DNA from: Astrocystis sublimbata
Lineage: Eukaryota; Ascomycota; Sordariomycetes; Xylariales; Xylariaceae
Direction of reading: 5' to 3'
DNA: 64,000 nucleotides
Assembly: GCA_022453515.1 (NCBI GenBank)
Contig: JAJNNY010000022.1
Coordinates: 372,001-436,000 of the forward strand
The position numbers and the translations under genes are program-made. Shown here piece by piece: positions 12,410-23,833 of the stretch. Numbering within the stretch: position 1 is the first letter of the stretch; the number at the start of each line of letters is the position of its first letter. The notes below the pieces were generated by a model that worked only from the letters and a program-made list of their open reading frames with translations, was not told the DNA's origin and did not search any database.

Positions 12410-13079
12410 AACCGCTTCTTGATTGATAGACTAAGGTAGTACTGTAGTACTGGTAGGCTAGGCTAAGACTTCAGCGGGGCCGCAACGAGAGGGCATTCGG
12501 ATTTGTGCAGTGTGACAACGTTGTGGGGCTTGACGCAGGGATCTACAACGGGCTGCAGATGATTTAGATAGCATCATGTATATGTGTATATGTAGACGCG
12601 CTCAGGTCTACGCAGAACTTACTGTTGGTGCGGTGGGCGATGATAGGTCTACTCCGAGAAACATTCATATGAGCTGAGGCGAAATGCACAATGCGAAAGG
12701 TGAAGTAGTAATCTGTTATTGCCAGTAAAATAGATGCAATTCCGTGAGAAGCTCAAATAAACGCCGTCATTCCTTCGTGATCAGAGTCGGGTTGTTAAAG
12801 AAACCGTGTTGTTTTACAAGCCTAGGGCGTGTTGTAGCAAGCAAGCAAACATTCCACTCCCAAGATAATTAAAAGGCTCGCTACATTGGGAGCCCAGCAA
12901 TTGTGTGCAATCCTGCTCAGTGGTATCATCACGGTCTCCCGACGCCACTGAACCTCCGAAAGGCAGTTGCTAGACTTGCCAAACCAGGCAGCCTGGCCTT
13001 CGCATTGTTGTTCTAATCCTACGTGGGACGCCTCGGTTAGTCTTGTTTGAAGGCCAAAGGGGGGGAAAGCCCATCAGAG
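12410..13079. other. Intergenic region (HET promoter and AT-hook gene 3' UTR)
   Basis: About 670 bp. The left part should be the HET promoter and the right part the 3' UTR of the AT-hook gene. The stretch 12880-13010 looks able to fold (GGGAG...CTCCC arms), but I could not assign it to a known RNA. Confidence 0.4.
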
Positions 13080-13648
13080 TTAGGGGAGCACTACCTCCAG
13101 ACCAAGGCGCAAATGCTCGTCGCCGCTGCTGGCATCGTCTTCGTCGTCCTTATCTGTCGCGTCTTTGGCAGCGGTATCTACGGACACGTTAGTCAGTGGC
13201 AATAGATATAACCAGAAGGCTATGGTGCAAGCATACCCTCATCTTCGCCCTCGCTGGCCTCCTTCTCCTCCTCCTCGGGTTCCTCAGCAGCGTCGCTCTT
13301 GCGTGGCTTTCGTCCCTTTGTGGCAGAGCCCTTTGCCTTCTTAGCCGAGGAAGCCTTGGCACCAGCGGCCTTGCTAGGGGTGGTGGTGGCGCTGGCGTCT
13401 CTGGCAGGGCGACCACGCGATCTGGTGCCAGCAGGGGCTGTGGGCTTCTTCGCAACAGCTTTCTTCACGCCACCGCCGGTTCCGGGAGGACGGCCACGGG
13501 GGCGACCAGTGGGCTCTTTCTTGGGTTGAGCGGAAACGCCGTTCTTGGGAGGTCTGCCGCGGCCACGCTTGACCGGAGGGTCGGCCGCTTCGCCCTTAGT
13601 GGGCGTGCCGTTCTCCTTGGTGGCGCGTGCAGGTCTTGTCGGCGCCAT
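13080..13648 (-). CDS. Small AT-hook (HMG-I/Y-like) chromatin protein
   Basis: Predicted 169 residues in two exons; intron 13178-13236 with branch GACTAAC. The start is MAPTRPARATKENG. Three AT-hook cores appear (KRGRGRPPK, GRPRGRPPG, RSRGRPARD), each expected to bind the minor groove of AT-rich DNA. A Lys/Ala-rich region and an acidic tail (EEPEEEEKEASEGEDE, then DKDDEDDASSGDEH) follow. This matches HMGA-like nuclear architectural proteins. Without splicing the frame would stop at GMLAP. A second possible intron (donor GTAGTG after LRLGLE, acceptor CGTAG near 13026) would change only the last four residues. Divergent from the oxygenase gene at 15718. Confidence 0.8.
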
Positions 13649-14311
13649 TGTTGTGGTGGGTGGTGGGTGGTGATGTGCGAGATGGACGGGAAGAATGGGA
13701 GGAAAGTTAAATGGATAAAAATCTGGATTTTTATCTATTATGCAATTGGAGGTGAATTGCGTCCGGGAAAAAATGGAAAAATTGATGCAGGTGGACGCGA
13801 CGGGTGTATTGGGCGGGAAAATGAAAAATAAAAGAAGAGGTAGGAGGGTGCACAGGAGGGTGGGAGCGAGTTGCCATATGTTTGTTCTATTAGTGGTAGC
13901 TCTGGACGCGTCGCTCAACGCGCACACCGTGTCGCCGGGTATCTGCCTAGTACTTAGCGGACGAAATCAGTAATATACACCTTGCGTTGTGGCTCGTATA
14001 TACGGTCAAGCAATCACTCGGCTCACTCACTCCTGCCTCCTCCTTAGCTATTATCCCATTTAACGCACCTCGCGCACCTACCCAGTCGATACCTCCATCC
14101 ATTCCCATCCACGCCCCAGGCAGCCAGGTCACAACCTAGCAATCAATTCTAGCCTGTTCACCCCCCCAAAAGCAACCAGGCTAATCGGCAAACAAACTCC
14201 TTTTTCACATTAGTCCAACATGTAATCATGTACCCAAGCATGTATACTCGGTCTACAAGGGAATGGTACCTACCCGTGATTGCTGATACGTGTAGCTGAC
14301 AAGCTGTACGT
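13649..14311. other. Upstream region of the AT-hook gene
   Basis: About 660 bp, pyrimidine-rich near 14020-14150. It should include the AT-hook promoter and 5' UTR. No other feature was seen before the TIR element. Confidence 0.4.
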
Positions 14312-14313
14312 TA

Positions 14314-14886
14314 CGGTGGCCCATTGCTACATCTCTAAATCTGTGCCATATGCCCCGTATTTTCTTAATTCGCATACACCCTCTCACACCTACGCGACTA
14401 ACGTATGCTTGCGCAGCTCCTATTTCGCATGCGTGCTTTCTATTTCGTATACGCGTTTTCTATTTCGAATACGTACTTTCTATTTCATATATACGCTTGC
14501 TATTTCGCATGTACGCTTTCTATTTCGTATACGTACTATATACGTAGGTACATAGGTATATTTACGCAGAAAAGGGTCTATTTAGGAAAGTGCCTACAGA
14601 AGTATAGGCTTGGCGCCACATGTGGGGCTACGTGTGGCGTACCCTAGCTATAGCATAAGCTGTGGGGCGTAGGCTGTGGCGTAGGCTGTGGCACAGTCTA
14701 AAGAAGTGGGTCTACATGGGCTATGCGGGTTAGGAACCTCCTACACAGGCACCCTGTAAGCTAGGGCGTAGTGTAGGTCTGTACCTACGCAGACCCCTTG
14801 ACCCGTATTTACTCGCACCCTGGGGTAGGCGTATCAAAATTCTGGGGCATATGGCACAGATTTAGAGTTTAAGCAATGGGCCACCG
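14314..14886. mobile_element. 573-bp non-autonomous TIR element (MITE-like, TA target site)
   Basis: The two ends are inverted copies of each other over 43 bp. The left end, 14314-14356, begins CGGTGGCCCATTGCT. The right end, 14844-14886, read in reverse complement begins the same way. They agree at 40 of 43 positions and both end in GTGCCATATGCCCC. Each end is flanked directly by TA (14312-14313 and 14887-14888), as expected for Tc1/mariner/pogo-type insertion. No transposase frame fits inside, so the copy is non-autonomous. The interior carries a 20-bp tandem repeat and a GTGG/CGTAGG-rich part. Superfamily assignment rests only on the TA flank. Confidence 0.75.
14421..14536. repeat. 20-bp tandem repeat, about 5.8 copies, inside the TIR element
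   Basis: Consecutive 20-base units start at 14421, 14441, 14461, 14481, 14501 and 14521. Each begins TATTTCG (one TATTTCA), followed by a TATACG/CATACG-like core and usually ending CTTTC. The last unit is partial. Purine-pyrimidine alternation (GTATACG) is frequent. Open frames across it (FYFVYAFSIS-like) are artefacts of the repeat. Confidence 0.85.
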
Positions 14887-14888
14887 TA

Positions 14889-15717
14889 GTACGTACATGT
14901 TCTGCGCCTTTACCCAAGCCTCCAGACTCCTAGTTACCACTCAGGTTGCTCTGTCCAACTTGTCACGACATCATCGACCGCGTCCAAAACTAGGTAATGT
15001 AAGCCGAATTAAAGGACCATCACTGGTTTATTCTTTAGCCATCTCGCACGAATCTGTTCCACCACATGTTTCCTTTCCCATCACACTGCTCAAGTGACCT
15101 GTGACCTGGCTAGAATCGGCAATTATATGATCATCGCATCGTCCACGCCGGTATTGGACTGAACTAACTAGTAACCTGGTGATAGCTCGTGTGACAAGTT
15201 GCTGATGATATGCGCCTCTTTACCGTTTGCCAATCATCATGGCTTGGCCCTTGGGCGCGTTGTACTACCCTCTCTTTGCCGTTGATGCCAGAAATGAATC
15301 ATTTTCTCGCGATGTTGACCGGTCATGTTAACAATATGGCCATCAGTCGACCGGACACTTGCTTTTGTGTGGAAATGTCGAACACGGACAAGAAGACACA
15401 TATCGACCGAAGCTTGACTGAGATACTGCCCTTCAATAGCTTGCAGCTCTTCCATGTTGTCCTCGGCCTGCAATCCATCATCTAACTATCTCAAGCCACA
15501 GCTAGACTTGTCTAAGTAAAACGCGGGGGTTTGCAGGCGATGTAACCCCTCGAAGGAGGAGGCCGCTGATATCATCGATACTGGAAAAGCGGCCTATACC
15601 ACTCGAGCGGACTCTTTCTCTACCTACGTTATATAACCTTGCTTGTAGAATAGCAATATTGCAAACTTACATTTCTCATATTCTAACTTACTAGGCAAGC
15701 AAGAGAGGGCATATCAA
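14889..15717. other. Upstream region of the 2OG oxygenase gene
   Basis: About 830 bp after the TIR element with no recognisable gene. TATATAAC near 15629 lies about 90 bp before the oxygenase ATG and could be its TATA element. Confidence 0.4.
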
Positions 15718-17010
15718 ATGGCGCCCGAAACCAAATATACCAATCGCCCCATCCCCAGGATCTCGCTACATGACTTCGAGGCGCGCAAAGACGTCAGTAT
15801 GTATCTGTATTCCATAGAGTCGTCTGTTCCCGAATTGGTCTACTCCTGAGACACCTGCAAAGTCCCCCATAAGGAGCAATTCCATCACTCCCTCATTTAA
15901 GAGGCAATGACTGAATCCAGCGGCCGTTGAAGTCACCGCCTCCCTAGTCTCCGCAGCAGAGGAACATGGTTTCTTCGCCGTAGTCGACCACGGGATCCCC
16001 TGGTCTGCCATCAACGCGCAATTCCTGCAAGCCGAGCGCTTCTTCGCCCTGTCCGACGAAGTGAAAGCCACCGTGCCCTTCGCCGCGCGGAACGTAGGCT
16101 GGGAGAAGCAGGCGCAGGTCCGTCCCAGCACCGGGCAGCCGGACCAGAAGGAGTCGTACCAGATGCAGTACGGCCCCTCCATGGACGGCGCCTGGCTTTC
16201 CGAGGACGCGATCCCCGGGTTCCGCGGGGCGAGCCAGGCCTTCATGCGCCAGGCGCAGGGCGTGTCCGAGAAGCTGATGACGTGTCTGGCGCGCGGGCTG
16301 GGGTTCGACGACGACCACTTCGTACGCGCGCACGATGTGGCGGATCCGGACATCCAGACCGTGCTCAGGCTGCTGCACTACTTGCCGCTCGACCCCGAGA
16401 CGCCGGTGCCGGAGACGTACTACCGCGCGGGCGCGCACACCGACTTCGGCCTCCTGACGCTGCTGTTCCAGAGGCCTGGGGAGAGCGGGCTCGAGATCTG
16501 TCCTGGTCGCGAGGTGTTCACGGAATTCGGGCGAGGGGATACTTGGACGAAGGTCGAGCCTGTGGAGGGAGAGATCATCTGTAATATGTACGCCCCAAAT
16601 TTCAGCTGAACTACTCACCCCACCGTCTGCTCTTTTATCTTGCATTTGCTTGGGTGCCTACCAGGTAATTAAGGTACGTTTTCTGACGGTCTTCTGTTCC
16701 CTTTCATAGTGGCGACCTCCTCATGAGCTGGAGCGATGATCGCTTCAAGTCGACCTTCCATCGCGTCAGGACGCCGAGAGACCCTCTGAATGATCACTTT
16801 GGCTCCCGATACAGCATCGCGTATTTCAATCAACCCATCAAGAACTGTCGGATTCAGGGTCCACTGAAGAAGTATCCGGCCGTTACTGGCGCCGAGTTCA
16901 TGGAAGCCGCGTATGCGCGCTTTCATACAGCTTTTCAATCTGGGAAAGCGGCGGACCGAGCGCTTATGAATGCACAACACGCTTCGCAAGCTGCTTCTGC
17001 TTCGGCGTAA
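15718..17010 (+). CDS. Isopenicillin-N-synthase-like 2-oxoglutarate/Fe(II) oxygenase
   Basis: Predicted 348 residues in three exons; introns 15797-15920 and 16588-16709. The DIOX N-terminal part contains EEHGFFAVVDHGIP and LQAERFFALSDEVK. The Fe2OG domain has the facial triad as AHTDFG (His about 199, Asp about 201) and STFHRVRTP (His about 266). The 2-oxoglutarate-binding RYS lies near residue 282. The second splice joins EGEIICN to IGDLLMSWSDDRF, restoring the conserved GD-L-x-x-W-S-x segment just before the distal His. These soluble enzymes oxidise, desaturate or cyclise small metabolites. The substrate cannot be deduced, and no biosynthetic partner genes adjoin it. The start is the ATG giving MAPETKYTNRPIPRISL. 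Confidence 0.9.
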
Positions 17011-17402
17011 GATGAACGCGGCAGACAAGAGGCTGTCCCAAGTAATGTACCGGGAAGTATGGGGTCAAAGAAATCAAGGTTGTCACGACCGCGATGGAGG
17101 GGTGAGCACGAAATGCGATTGTTGGAAACTGTCGGCTTGCAAAGGTGAGGAATATGACTATATCGATGGTTTAGCTTCATTTTATGATACATGTATGATT
17201 TTTGATAATTATACAACATGACCAGATACCTCAGGACGATGTATTGTATAAATCGGCTCTACATCCGTATCAGGTCTCATGAATGCACTCCCACCCAGAC
17301 TTGTTTTGTTACACCGCGCCAACCTTTTCATGTCCGAATAGTATGCTTTTAGTGTGCGGAGCTCGGGTTTGTTTCATTCCCGACTCCCCTCAGCTCGGCG
17401 CT
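17011..17402. other. Convergent spacer
   Basis: About 390 bp between the oxygenase and TRAP-alpha 3' ends, AT-rich around 17160-17250. Nothing beyond 3' UTR is evident. Confidence 0.4.
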
Positions 17403-18386
17403 CTAGTTCTTGACCTTGCCGCTTGCGGTGCTCTTCACACGTCGCGCAGTAGGGCGGTTGATGTGGTCGGCAGGAATCCAGCTCTCGTCGTAGCCCTTGT
17501 CATTGCCGCTAGCGACGCCTTCGCCACCAGAAAGAGGTTCCTTCTCAAATGTCGGCTTGGGCTTCTTTGCAGATCTGGGCTTCTTGGCCTGAGGGAAGAA
17601 GGCTTCGACGTAGGTCTTGTAGACAAAGTAGCAGGTACCGGCAAAGGCGGTGGATAGGAAGAGATATAGGAAGATGCTATAGAGCGATTATTAGCCTTTA
17701 ATCGCAACAAGGGCATATCAAGGTAACAGACGACACTCACATTTGGGGGTCGAGGAAGCTAGTAGGGGCCTCGACAATGCTGACGACCTCGTCATAGACA
17801 CCAATAGAGAAGATCTGGTTGGAAGCGCTGGAAACAACACCAATGAGGTGCAGTCGCACGTCCTGGGGCTGCATATCGAGCACGAAAGAGTAGGGCAGCG
17901 ACTGTTTCTCGCCAGCGGGAATAGTAGCTTGGTACTGGACGGTGGACAGGTTGCGGATCACAGCGGCGTAGGCAGGGACGTCGGGGCTCAGCTCGCCGGG
18001 GGTCATGAGCTGGCCGCCGAGGAAGGCGACTTGGATGGGCTGGTCCTCGTTGTTGGTGATGTCGACAACAGCCTTGGTCGGCCGTCCGTTGACAAGCTTG
18101 ACGCCGAAGATGTCGGCCTCGGGGAAGGTGGCGACGATCTCAGCGTTCAGCTTCACCTCGGGAGATTCGGTGACAGTCTCGTCGTCGGCAACGGGGGGCT
18201 AGGCAGACGGAAGTCAGCACGGTCAATGGCCGCTACCAGTGACTGCACATTCAGCATGCGCAAAGCGCATGGGCGCGTGACGCAGATTGTCCAAGGCTGG
18301 AGACTTACAACGACATCCTCCTGGGCGAAGACAGACAGAGCGCGCAGCGCGATGGCCGCAAGGACAGAGTAGCGGAGGGCAACCAT
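17403..18386 (-). CDS. Translocon-associated protein alpha subunit (TRAP-alpha / Irc22-like)
   Basis: Predicted 269 residues in three exons; introns 18199-18308 and 17677-17740. Signal peptide [22 protein letters not shown] is followed by an acidic linker and an immunoglobulin-like lumenal domain with [15 protein letters not shown] and [13 protein letters not shown]. Exon 3 supplies a membrane segment ([18 protein letters not shown]) and a basic cytosolic tail ending ASGKVKN. This is the topology of the ER translocon-associated TRAP-alpha/SSR1 subunit and fungal Irc22, which sit beside Sec61 during secretory protein import. Splicing is needed to obtain the membrane anchor, since the middle exon alone stops soon after SFLDPQ. 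Confidence 0.88.
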
Positions 18387-19138
18387 GTTGACGATCGTCA
18401 GACAGGAAGAGAGGGATGAAGGGGGAGAGGAGGAGATGCGGAGAGAGGTCCAATTGAAGGGAAGTACAGCTTCGAAGGCTCTCGAAAGTGTGGCAGTCAG
18501 TCAGTGGTTTAATGGGCGACGGGTGGTGATCTGGTCACAATTGAGAGTGGTCGATAGCTCGACATCGGGCATGCGCTAGGCCAGACAAGGCTAAGTCCTT
18601 CACGCTGTAGGGTACGCGTAACGCAATTAGGTAGGGGAGCTCTCCATAAATACCTAGGTACATAATGTGGCTCGAGCTTCATGCGTGTCTTGGATCATGT
18701 GGCAGTGCCGGTGTTTTGCATTTACCTCATGTATGCAAGTACAGGATAGATAGCATCCTCACATGCAGGTACCTAAATCCGAGGCAGTTACATCATTGCC
18801 TACCCCCGGGTTTGCAACGCCAATTGGGCAATACCTATGGCCGCCATCTGGAAGGGAGGGCCCCATACTGGACATCACCCTGGAGGTGCTTCGATATCTC
18901 TTACTTACCAGATAGATACCTAGGTATACAGCATGTCACCACCCAAGATTCTTGTTTCTGAGGATGTTGAACCACTTTACCTCTAATAAGAGTATTGACA
19001 ACATTATTATGAACATGGCTCTACCTACATAATCCCTCTCTTGTCTTAAGCGTAGCAGCCTAAGTTGGGTTAGGGCCATCTTGTCGACTCGAAAAAGCCG
19101 AATCAACACCTCATTTCCGTCTATATACTCCGATCCCT
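18387..19138. other. Intergenic region
   Basis: About 750 bp upstream of TRAP-alpha and downstream of the S15-type hydrolase. It contains several TACCTAGGTA-like palindromes (18649, 18915). No gene was seen. Confidence 0.4.
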
Positions 19139-21180
19139 TCAGTTGTCATTGATTGCTTCCTCGTTGGTGTCCAGGTCAACTTCCACAGGAGAAATGTCCT
19201 CTTCCTTTTGTGGAAGAATTATTGGCAACGTCACATAGTTCTCCAAACCCTCATCGAAGTGAACATGGTTCCATCCTGAGAACTTGCATCTAGACCTATG
19301 GGCTCAGCATGTTAGCTTCGAATCAAGATCACTGTTGACTGAGAGAGGACTTGCCGGTCAATGGGACTGTCGTGCCGGAAGATGCCGCATCCTTGCGTGT
19401 CGCCACTGGCAATTTCGAGCACGATCTTTTGGCCCGGCTGGACGATCACATTCGTAGGCCACACCTCCACGTCCACCCCGTAGATCTTACCGGGCTCAAC
19501 CGCCTGCACGTCGGTTGACAGGTATTCGCGGCGCGGTAGCCATGGACGATGCAACGGATCATCATCGCGTGTCTTCCGCAGGCTGACACGGAGCCACCCC
19601 TTGCAAAGAGGCACCGGATCCCCGACTGTACCGGTGTAGAATATCTCCTTGTCATCCGCATTCAAATGTCGCAGCGTCAGGAAAACATCCATGTCCTTCT
19701 TATCTGGGAAGCTTTCGTCTTTGCCTCCGGTCATGGATACGTTGAGATGCGCCACAATGTGTCCTGTGATCTCTGTCTCTTCCTCGAATGGAGGCGTCGT
19801 GAACTGGACTGCGTGTGGGTCTTGGACTGATCCAAGAGCTTGATAGGAACATCTTGCCGGCCCCATAATCTTCTTCGGGTGCGTGTCAAGGCCCATCTCA
19901 GGGTTGAGGTAGTACTTTGTATACTGCGTTCTCGGAATCGGCCAAGCTCTCTCCATTCTTTTAACATAGGCATTTTCGCCCTCGGGGTTGTTGACGCCAA
20001 CGTCGCCGTTCCGCAGTCTCATGCTCACCGGAGGCAACCTGCCGGGCACACTCCAACCCAGATTATCCTTGCCCTTGAGGAACGCATCGAGAAAACTCTT
20101 CTGGACCAAAACCTCGTCGTGGTAATAGAATGGCAAATCATGCCGCCCGGTTATGAAGCGCAGATACTTGAGCTTTGATCCAGCATGCATGTATCCCTCG
20201 ACGTTTCCACGCAAGTGCAATGAGATGCCTCCCCAGTTCGCGACACTTAGTATCGGCACCTCGATGTCTTCGAGCCGATAGTCCTTGCTTGCGTAATACT
20301 CCTCATCGCGAAATCTGTGCTGGCTGTTATCAATGGTCTGGTCCCGGCGATTCTGGGCGAGCACATCGTCCGGCAGATTGCCCTCGATCGTCTCCTCTTG
20401 ACCTCGAATCCCCGCCCAGCCAGCCGGAAATTGAAGCGCAGATCTCTCAGCCTTTCCATACTGGTTTGGTAGGACTTGGTGATTCCACCAGTAGTTGATG
20501 AAAGTATTCGAGAGGATACCGCCATGCCGACATCGATCCCGATAATAATCAGACATCCCCTCCCTTCCTCAAGCTCGCCTATCAGTATGCATGCAACCTT
20601 TTCGGAAGCTTGGACATGTGCATGGCATATGAAAAAGTTTTGCTCACCAAGGCACTATCGCGGCCAGACCTTTAGGTCTACGTGCTGCTACCCGCCATTG
20701 ACTGCCTGCGTAGTATGAGATTCCAAGCAATCCCACCTTGCCTGTAGACCAGGGCTGCTCTGCGCACCACTCAATGACGTCGAAGAAACATTCGCTTGTG
20801 GTCTGGCTCATACTGTCCAAGAACCCGGGGCTCTGTCCCGTGCCTTGTTCGTCTACGCGAACTACGGCATACCCATGCTGCGTCCAGAAAACTGGATCGG
20901 GCGTCTCCCACGCCGAGTACCCTGAGCGATGCTCCGGGTTGACCTCTGCGAAGCTGTTCTCGTGGAATGTTGCATAGGGAATGTCTTTGCCGTAAGGGCC
21001 GTAAGTAACAAGGACAGGAACTCTGAAGGAATGATGTTCCAGCGGAATATATATATTCGCGCGTACTGGCAATGACGATGCCCTCACGGGTATTGACATG
21101 TTCTTCATGGTACACACGTTGCTTTCCTGATCATCCTCGTATGACGAGATGTCTCGGATAGGGGGCGTTTGGGCCTTCAT
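19139..21180 (-). CDS. CocE/NonD-type alpha/beta hydrolase (X-Pro dipeptidyl-peptidase S15 family)
   Basis: Predicted 632 residues in three exons. Intron 20564-20647 is canonical; intron 19296-19354 is GC-AG (donor GCAAGT, branch GCTAAC). The alpha/beta-hydrolase fold shows VLVTYGPYGK, VRVDEQGTGQSPG, and the nucleophile elbow GISYYAGS (Ser155). The middle has VPILSVANWGG and the acid/His region FITGRHDLPFYY. The C-terminal jelly-roll (PepX_C) contains ITGHIVAHLNVSM and GQKIVLEIASGDTQG. The final exon adds FSGWNHVHFDEGLENYVTLP, the usual family ending. Known relatives are cocaine esterase and glutaryl-7-ACA acylase. The fungal substrate is unknown. No signal peptide was seen, so it is probably cytosolic. 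Confidence 0.9.
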
Positions 21181-21797
21181 TGCGGCTGTCGTGGCTCAGA
21201 TCCCCAGTTTGATCCTGTCGTTGCTGAAGCGCCGAGGACTGCTTTGGGGACAAATCAAAGTCAGTCACTGTCAACACGGACACAGGTGCTGGGACAAGGA
21301 GGTTCGGACGGAGCTGTGGGGGAGCGATGCGTTCCCCCGCGGCGCCTGGCTAGAGACATGCATGTGATGGAGTCGGACAGACCTGTACCTCTAGAATGTA
21401 TCTTGTCTTTTGTCGAGAGTAGGGACACTGCAGCCCATCAATCACCTGTCAGACAAACCACACATATATCCTCCCGTAATGCGACAATGTGCAAAATCTG
21501 ACAACGAAAGGATAAACGTCAATCTGCTGTGGAGAAAGGTGGCATAGGTGAAGAACTAAGCATCACGTCAACACGAGATGCAGCTGCGAATTGGTAGTAC
21601 CTATTGGCGGCAAGTGGTGTAGATATTCACTCCAACGTGGTTAGCCGACTTTGGGCACGTGCAAACATATTCTTGCTCCTTTCATGCCAGTGAATACATT
21701 CACTTGTCACCTACAGTAATAGCGATAATAACCTTGGCCGCCAGAAGATCAGTACTCGGGTAAGACCCTAACCCTACATCTATGAATCGGTACAACA
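21181..21797. other. Upstream region of the S15-type hydrolase
   Basis: About 620 bp between two genes on the minus strand. It must hold the hydrolase promoter and the sulfatase 3' UTR. A short CCTAACCCTA stretch near 21771 is too small to be meaningful. Confidence 0.4.
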
Positions 21798-23833
21798 TCA
21801 GATCCATTCGTCCCAACTAATGCCATCCCGCTCGTAGTACGGCGCAGTCAGTCCCTGCGTTTCCCACATAGGACCCTCCGCGTCAACAATGTAGCCATCA
21901 GCACAGAAGTCGTACCGAATGCGCGTCTCCTGAGCTTCGTAAAACTCGTCGAACTTTTTATCTAGTGCGTCGGCCAGTGTGTGCACATCGCCGGCCGGGT
22001 GCAACTGTTCCCAGGGCTCGCGACATGTCACTCCACGGCAGGATTTCAGCACAAAAAGTACTGCGTCCAGCCTTGATGCCACTTTTGCTACGGGCAGCCC
22101 CGCGACAAGAGTGTTGTTGTTGGAGGTTGTGTTAGATGGAGCGAGTAGATTATGTAATTGGCCTGGATCAACCTGTTTTCGCGTGTTTGTAAGCTTGTCC
22201 ACTATTCAACAAGAGGCGTGTATGACAAAACGTACAGTCATATCGTAGAGCTCGTGCTCATTAGTGCACCACACAGAGTAGTACAAACTGTATTCCTTGC
22301 TTGATAAGCGAATGGCTTTGTATGTATTGTGTTGTCTTGTCAGGGGTTGATGGATACCCTCGCTAATCGCAAGACCCCAATATTCAACGCCCACATGCTC
22401 GCGTCTTTCCTGCTCTGCAGTCTCAATTTTGGATTTCGTCAACGGGATAGACTTCCCATCGAAATCCGCTCGTAGTGGAATTCCCAGCAGTTCTAGGAAC
22501 GTTGGTGCCAAGTCTGTATGCGACGTAACGATCTCGGCGGTATAATTGGATGCGACTCCGGGGCCACGCACAATTAGCGGCACGTTGATGTCCTCTTCAT
22601 AACCACATGTCTTGCCTGGCTGCATACGGTGCTGTCCGATGTGAAATCCGTTATCGCTGCTGTAGACGATGTACGTCGAATCGAGAATACCATACTCCTC
22701 GAGGCGACTGACGAGGCCGTCAACTAACTCGTCAACAGCCTGCAGCGCGCGGAGACGCTGGCGATAGTAGTGGTCGTTATAATCCAAGTTCGACTGGTTC
22801 TGCTGTGGCAACCCCAGAACCCAATTTGCACCAGATGGCTATGAAGTATGAGTCAGCTTTGTTGATGAAGAAGGATTCGAGCTGCGAGGGGCACTTACAC
22901 TGTCGGGGTTAAAGTTCTCAGTCCTGGGGACTTTCACGTCTTCGAAAAGGTGCTGGTGCCTCTTCGCGGAAATAGGCTCGGTAAAGCCAGGGCGGCCAGC
23001 TGTCCCCGAAGACCCGAGAACGTTTGAGTGTGGTCCGACTGGAGCCGCTGTCAAAAAGAACGGCTTATTCTCCAGGTCAGCGACAGCGTCGTCCAAGAAA
23101 CCATAGACCTTATCGGCCACAACATCGGTGCTATACTCGCCCTCATAGCTTCTGGGCTCTTCATCGTTGCGCTGAAACGTGCCGTTAAGATAATCATATG
23201 TATAAGGGTCAAGGAGAAAGTCCTGTTCACACTGGTCAGTCACTCTAATTACTGAGTCTGCATCGTATATGAAAATGTTAGCTCGTACTGAACCTGTAAA
23301 CCCGCCAGGATGCGGCGAATTGTAATTTTCGACGGTATGAGAATTAAACAGTTTTCCGGTGTAGTAAGTATTGTATCCCGATTGCTGTAACCAGACTGGA
23401 AAGTAGTTGTCGTTGAATCCCTGCGCAACAAATTTGGGATAACCACCTAGGGGTAGTAAAATCAGCAAAAGTCACAACCCGATTGTTCACGCAATTATTA
23501 AGCTGTACCGTAAGGGGGGTTGACATCCGTCACATTGGTATTGTGAGGCGTTTTACCAGTCCATAGCGTGACTCGAGATGGGCAGCAGATGGCCGTAGTG
23601 CAGTAGTGTTTTCTGAAATGAGTGCCGTGCTCAATGAGATGTTTCTTTACAAGTGGCATGTATTGCAAGGATTCCAGACGTGCATCTTGATCATCGGTCA
23701 AGATGAACACAACGTTGGGTCGTCGAGGAGCATTGTGGCTCGAAACTGGGATTTGCGCTTGACCTTGGGCGACAGCAAAGTCGAGAGCTGCACTGAGGCT
23801 AATAGCGCCGAGGACGAGGTTCGTGGGATACAT
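21798..23833 (-). CDS. Secreted sulfatase (arylsulfatase family)
   Basis: Predicted 594 residues in five exons; introns 23447-23508, 23223-23288, 22839-22898 and 22173-22235. The N-terminus MYPTNLVLGAISLSAALDFAVAQG is a signal peptide. RRPNVVFILTDDQDA supplies the metal-binding Asp pair. CCPSRVTLWTGK (about residue 84) holds the C-x-P-S-R sulfatase motif, whose Cys is converted to formylglycine. Further conserved parts are YYTGKLFN, VYSSDNGFHIGQHR (Asp/Asn metal ligands) and TDLAPTFLELLGIP. The C-terminus carries CRGVTCREPWEQLHP, typical of fungal members. These enzymes release sulfate from aryl or carbohydrate sulfate esters, commonly for sulfur scavenging. The 66-nt second intron keeps the frame open, so it could be missed. 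Confidence 0.93.

Noticed and set aside
12880..13010. Foldable sequence with a GCCACTGA...CCGAAAGGC kink-turn-like piece resembling U4 snRNA, and a GTGGTATCATC word resembling tRNA-Gly
   Set aside because: The U6-pairing segments do not match the conserved U4 sequence, and no B box or T arm follows the tRNA-like word. It more likely belongs to the AT-hook gene 3' UTR.
13196..13831. 211-residue plus-strand frame
   Set aside because: Antisense to the AT-hook gene; Gly/Arg/Leu-rich composition reflects the complement of Lys/Ala/Pro codons.
21771..21779. Telomere-like CCCTAACCC word
   Set aside because: Fewer than two repeat units; common by chance and far from any array.
15718..23833. Secondary-metabolite gene cluster around the 2OG oxygenase, S15-type hydrolase and sulfatase
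   Set aside because: No backbone enzyme (PKS, NRPS, terpene cyclase), no transporter or pathway regulator, and TRAP-alpha, a housekeeping gene, lies between them.
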